In this document: positions 63,704-64,000 of the stretch, in pieces
Layout: each line of letters opens with the position of its first letter
Position numbering within the stretch: position 1 is the first letter of the stretch
Assembly (NCBI RefSeq): GCF_003096415.1
Contig: NZ_QEKH01000005.1
Location: forward strand, 1 to 64,000
Reading direction: 5' to 3'
Origin: Victivallis vadensis
GTDB lineage: Bacteria > Verrucomicrobiota > Lentisphaeria > Victivallales > Victivallaceae
DNA length: 64,000 bases
Program-made: the position numbers and the translations under genes
The notes under the pieces: model-generated
Seen by the model: the letters and a program-made list of their open reading frames with translations, nothing else
Told to the model about the DNA's origin: nothing
The model's database searches: none

Positions 63704-64000
63704 ATGAAATACGGTAAACTGTTGGCAATCGGCGGACTGGCGGCGTTGCTGCCGCTCAGCGCAATCCGGGCGGCGGTATGGCGGGCCGTGGCGGTGAAAA
63801 ACGGCGAGACGGTGGAACTCTGGACCAGCGACGGCATCCGGTATCCGGTCAGCGGCAGCCGCTTCACCGATTCTCTGCTCAATCAGGAGCTGCTGGTCGC
63901 AGGGCGGCTGATTCCGGTCGGACCGTTGCGCGAAGGACAGGTCCGCCGGGTCGTGATCACCCGAGCCATCCCCTGGCAGCCTCCCACCGGAGGCGTTCAG
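63704..64000 (+). CDS. Secreted protein, 3' end outside the window
   Basis: At least 99 residues, starting at the ATG at 63704 after ACAGGAG and open to the window edge. The first 24 residues are a signal peptide (LLAIGGLAALLPLSAIRAAV). Beta-type sequence follows (VELWTSDGIRYPVSGSRF). A possible promoter lies upstream (TTGCAT at about 63644, GATATT 17 bases later). No family is recognised from the part present. Confidence 0.6.
   Translation, partial: MKYGKLLAIGGLAALLPLSAIRAAVWRAVAVKNGETVELWTSDGIRYPVSGSRFTDSLLNQELLVAGRLIPVGPLREGQVRRVVITRAIPWQPPTGGVQ

Overview
The window is GC-rich DNA that looks like a Lentisphaerota (Victivallis-like) genome. This taxonomic guess rests on several things: prepilin-like proteins that start with a variant of [16 protein letters not shown] and end in an H-X9-DG motif, a dense set of glycoside hydrolases each with its own regulator, GntR-headed sugar-sensor regulators, and an MraZ/RsmH/FtsL/FtsI division cluster. 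No 16S rRNA gene or other taxonomic marker is present, so the assignment is inference.

Layout. 0-0.7 kb: a truncated phage-type integrase next to three tRNA genes (Tyr, Gly, Leu, minus strand). 0.9-14.7 kb: recJ, a GH78-like glycosidase, a MacAB-type ABC exporter, an SDR, a methyltransferase, and an RND pump with its lipoprotein adaptor. 14.8-15.5 kb: a large inverted repeat. 15.7-19.6 kb: an overlapping thiG-thiH-cysteine desulfurase-nadA operon. 20-25.1 kb: a DUF4139-like protein, a polysaccharide deacetylase, an RNase II/R-type exonuclease and upp. 25.2-31.9 kb: a sugar locus (PfkB kinase, lyxose/mannose-type isomerase, AraC regulator, class II aldolase, GH38 mannosidase) that could form a mannoside route. 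32-34 kb: a GT39-like membrane protein. 34-35 kb: a repeat island. 35.3-41 kb: mraZ, rsmH, ftsL, ftsI, a DUF5808 protein and a MurC-like ligase. 41-63.5 kb: carbohydrate-use genes, including three cassettes of regulator + H-X9-DG prepilin + secreted glycosidase, plus an ADP-ribosylglycohydrolase-family enzyme, an SGNH esterase and a GH29 fucosidase.

The most unusual signal is a 372-bp element sitting in frame inside two of the three prepilin genes (42520-42891 and 49981-50352), exactly after the codons for FTLIELLV, which are present again after the element. The two copies have the same length and keep the frame open. Both carry a 20-bp-stem hairpin with a six-A loop whose outer stem differs between copies by compensatory changes. 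The same hairpin core occurs in the 34-kb island, and the element's other palindrome (CCGGCAAGGTGCCGG type) recurs in intergenic regions across the window. This points to a family of modular palindromic repeats, one form of which targets the conserved prepilin motif in a translation-compatible way.

Regulatory sequence is readable in places. There are four TAGG boxes at exact 10-bp spacing in front of mraZ. Two divergent promoters at 42.2-42.3 kb share the same TTGTTTGGTATA operator-like sequence. Repeated TGTATCGA boxes flank the -35 element of the second GntR-type regulator.
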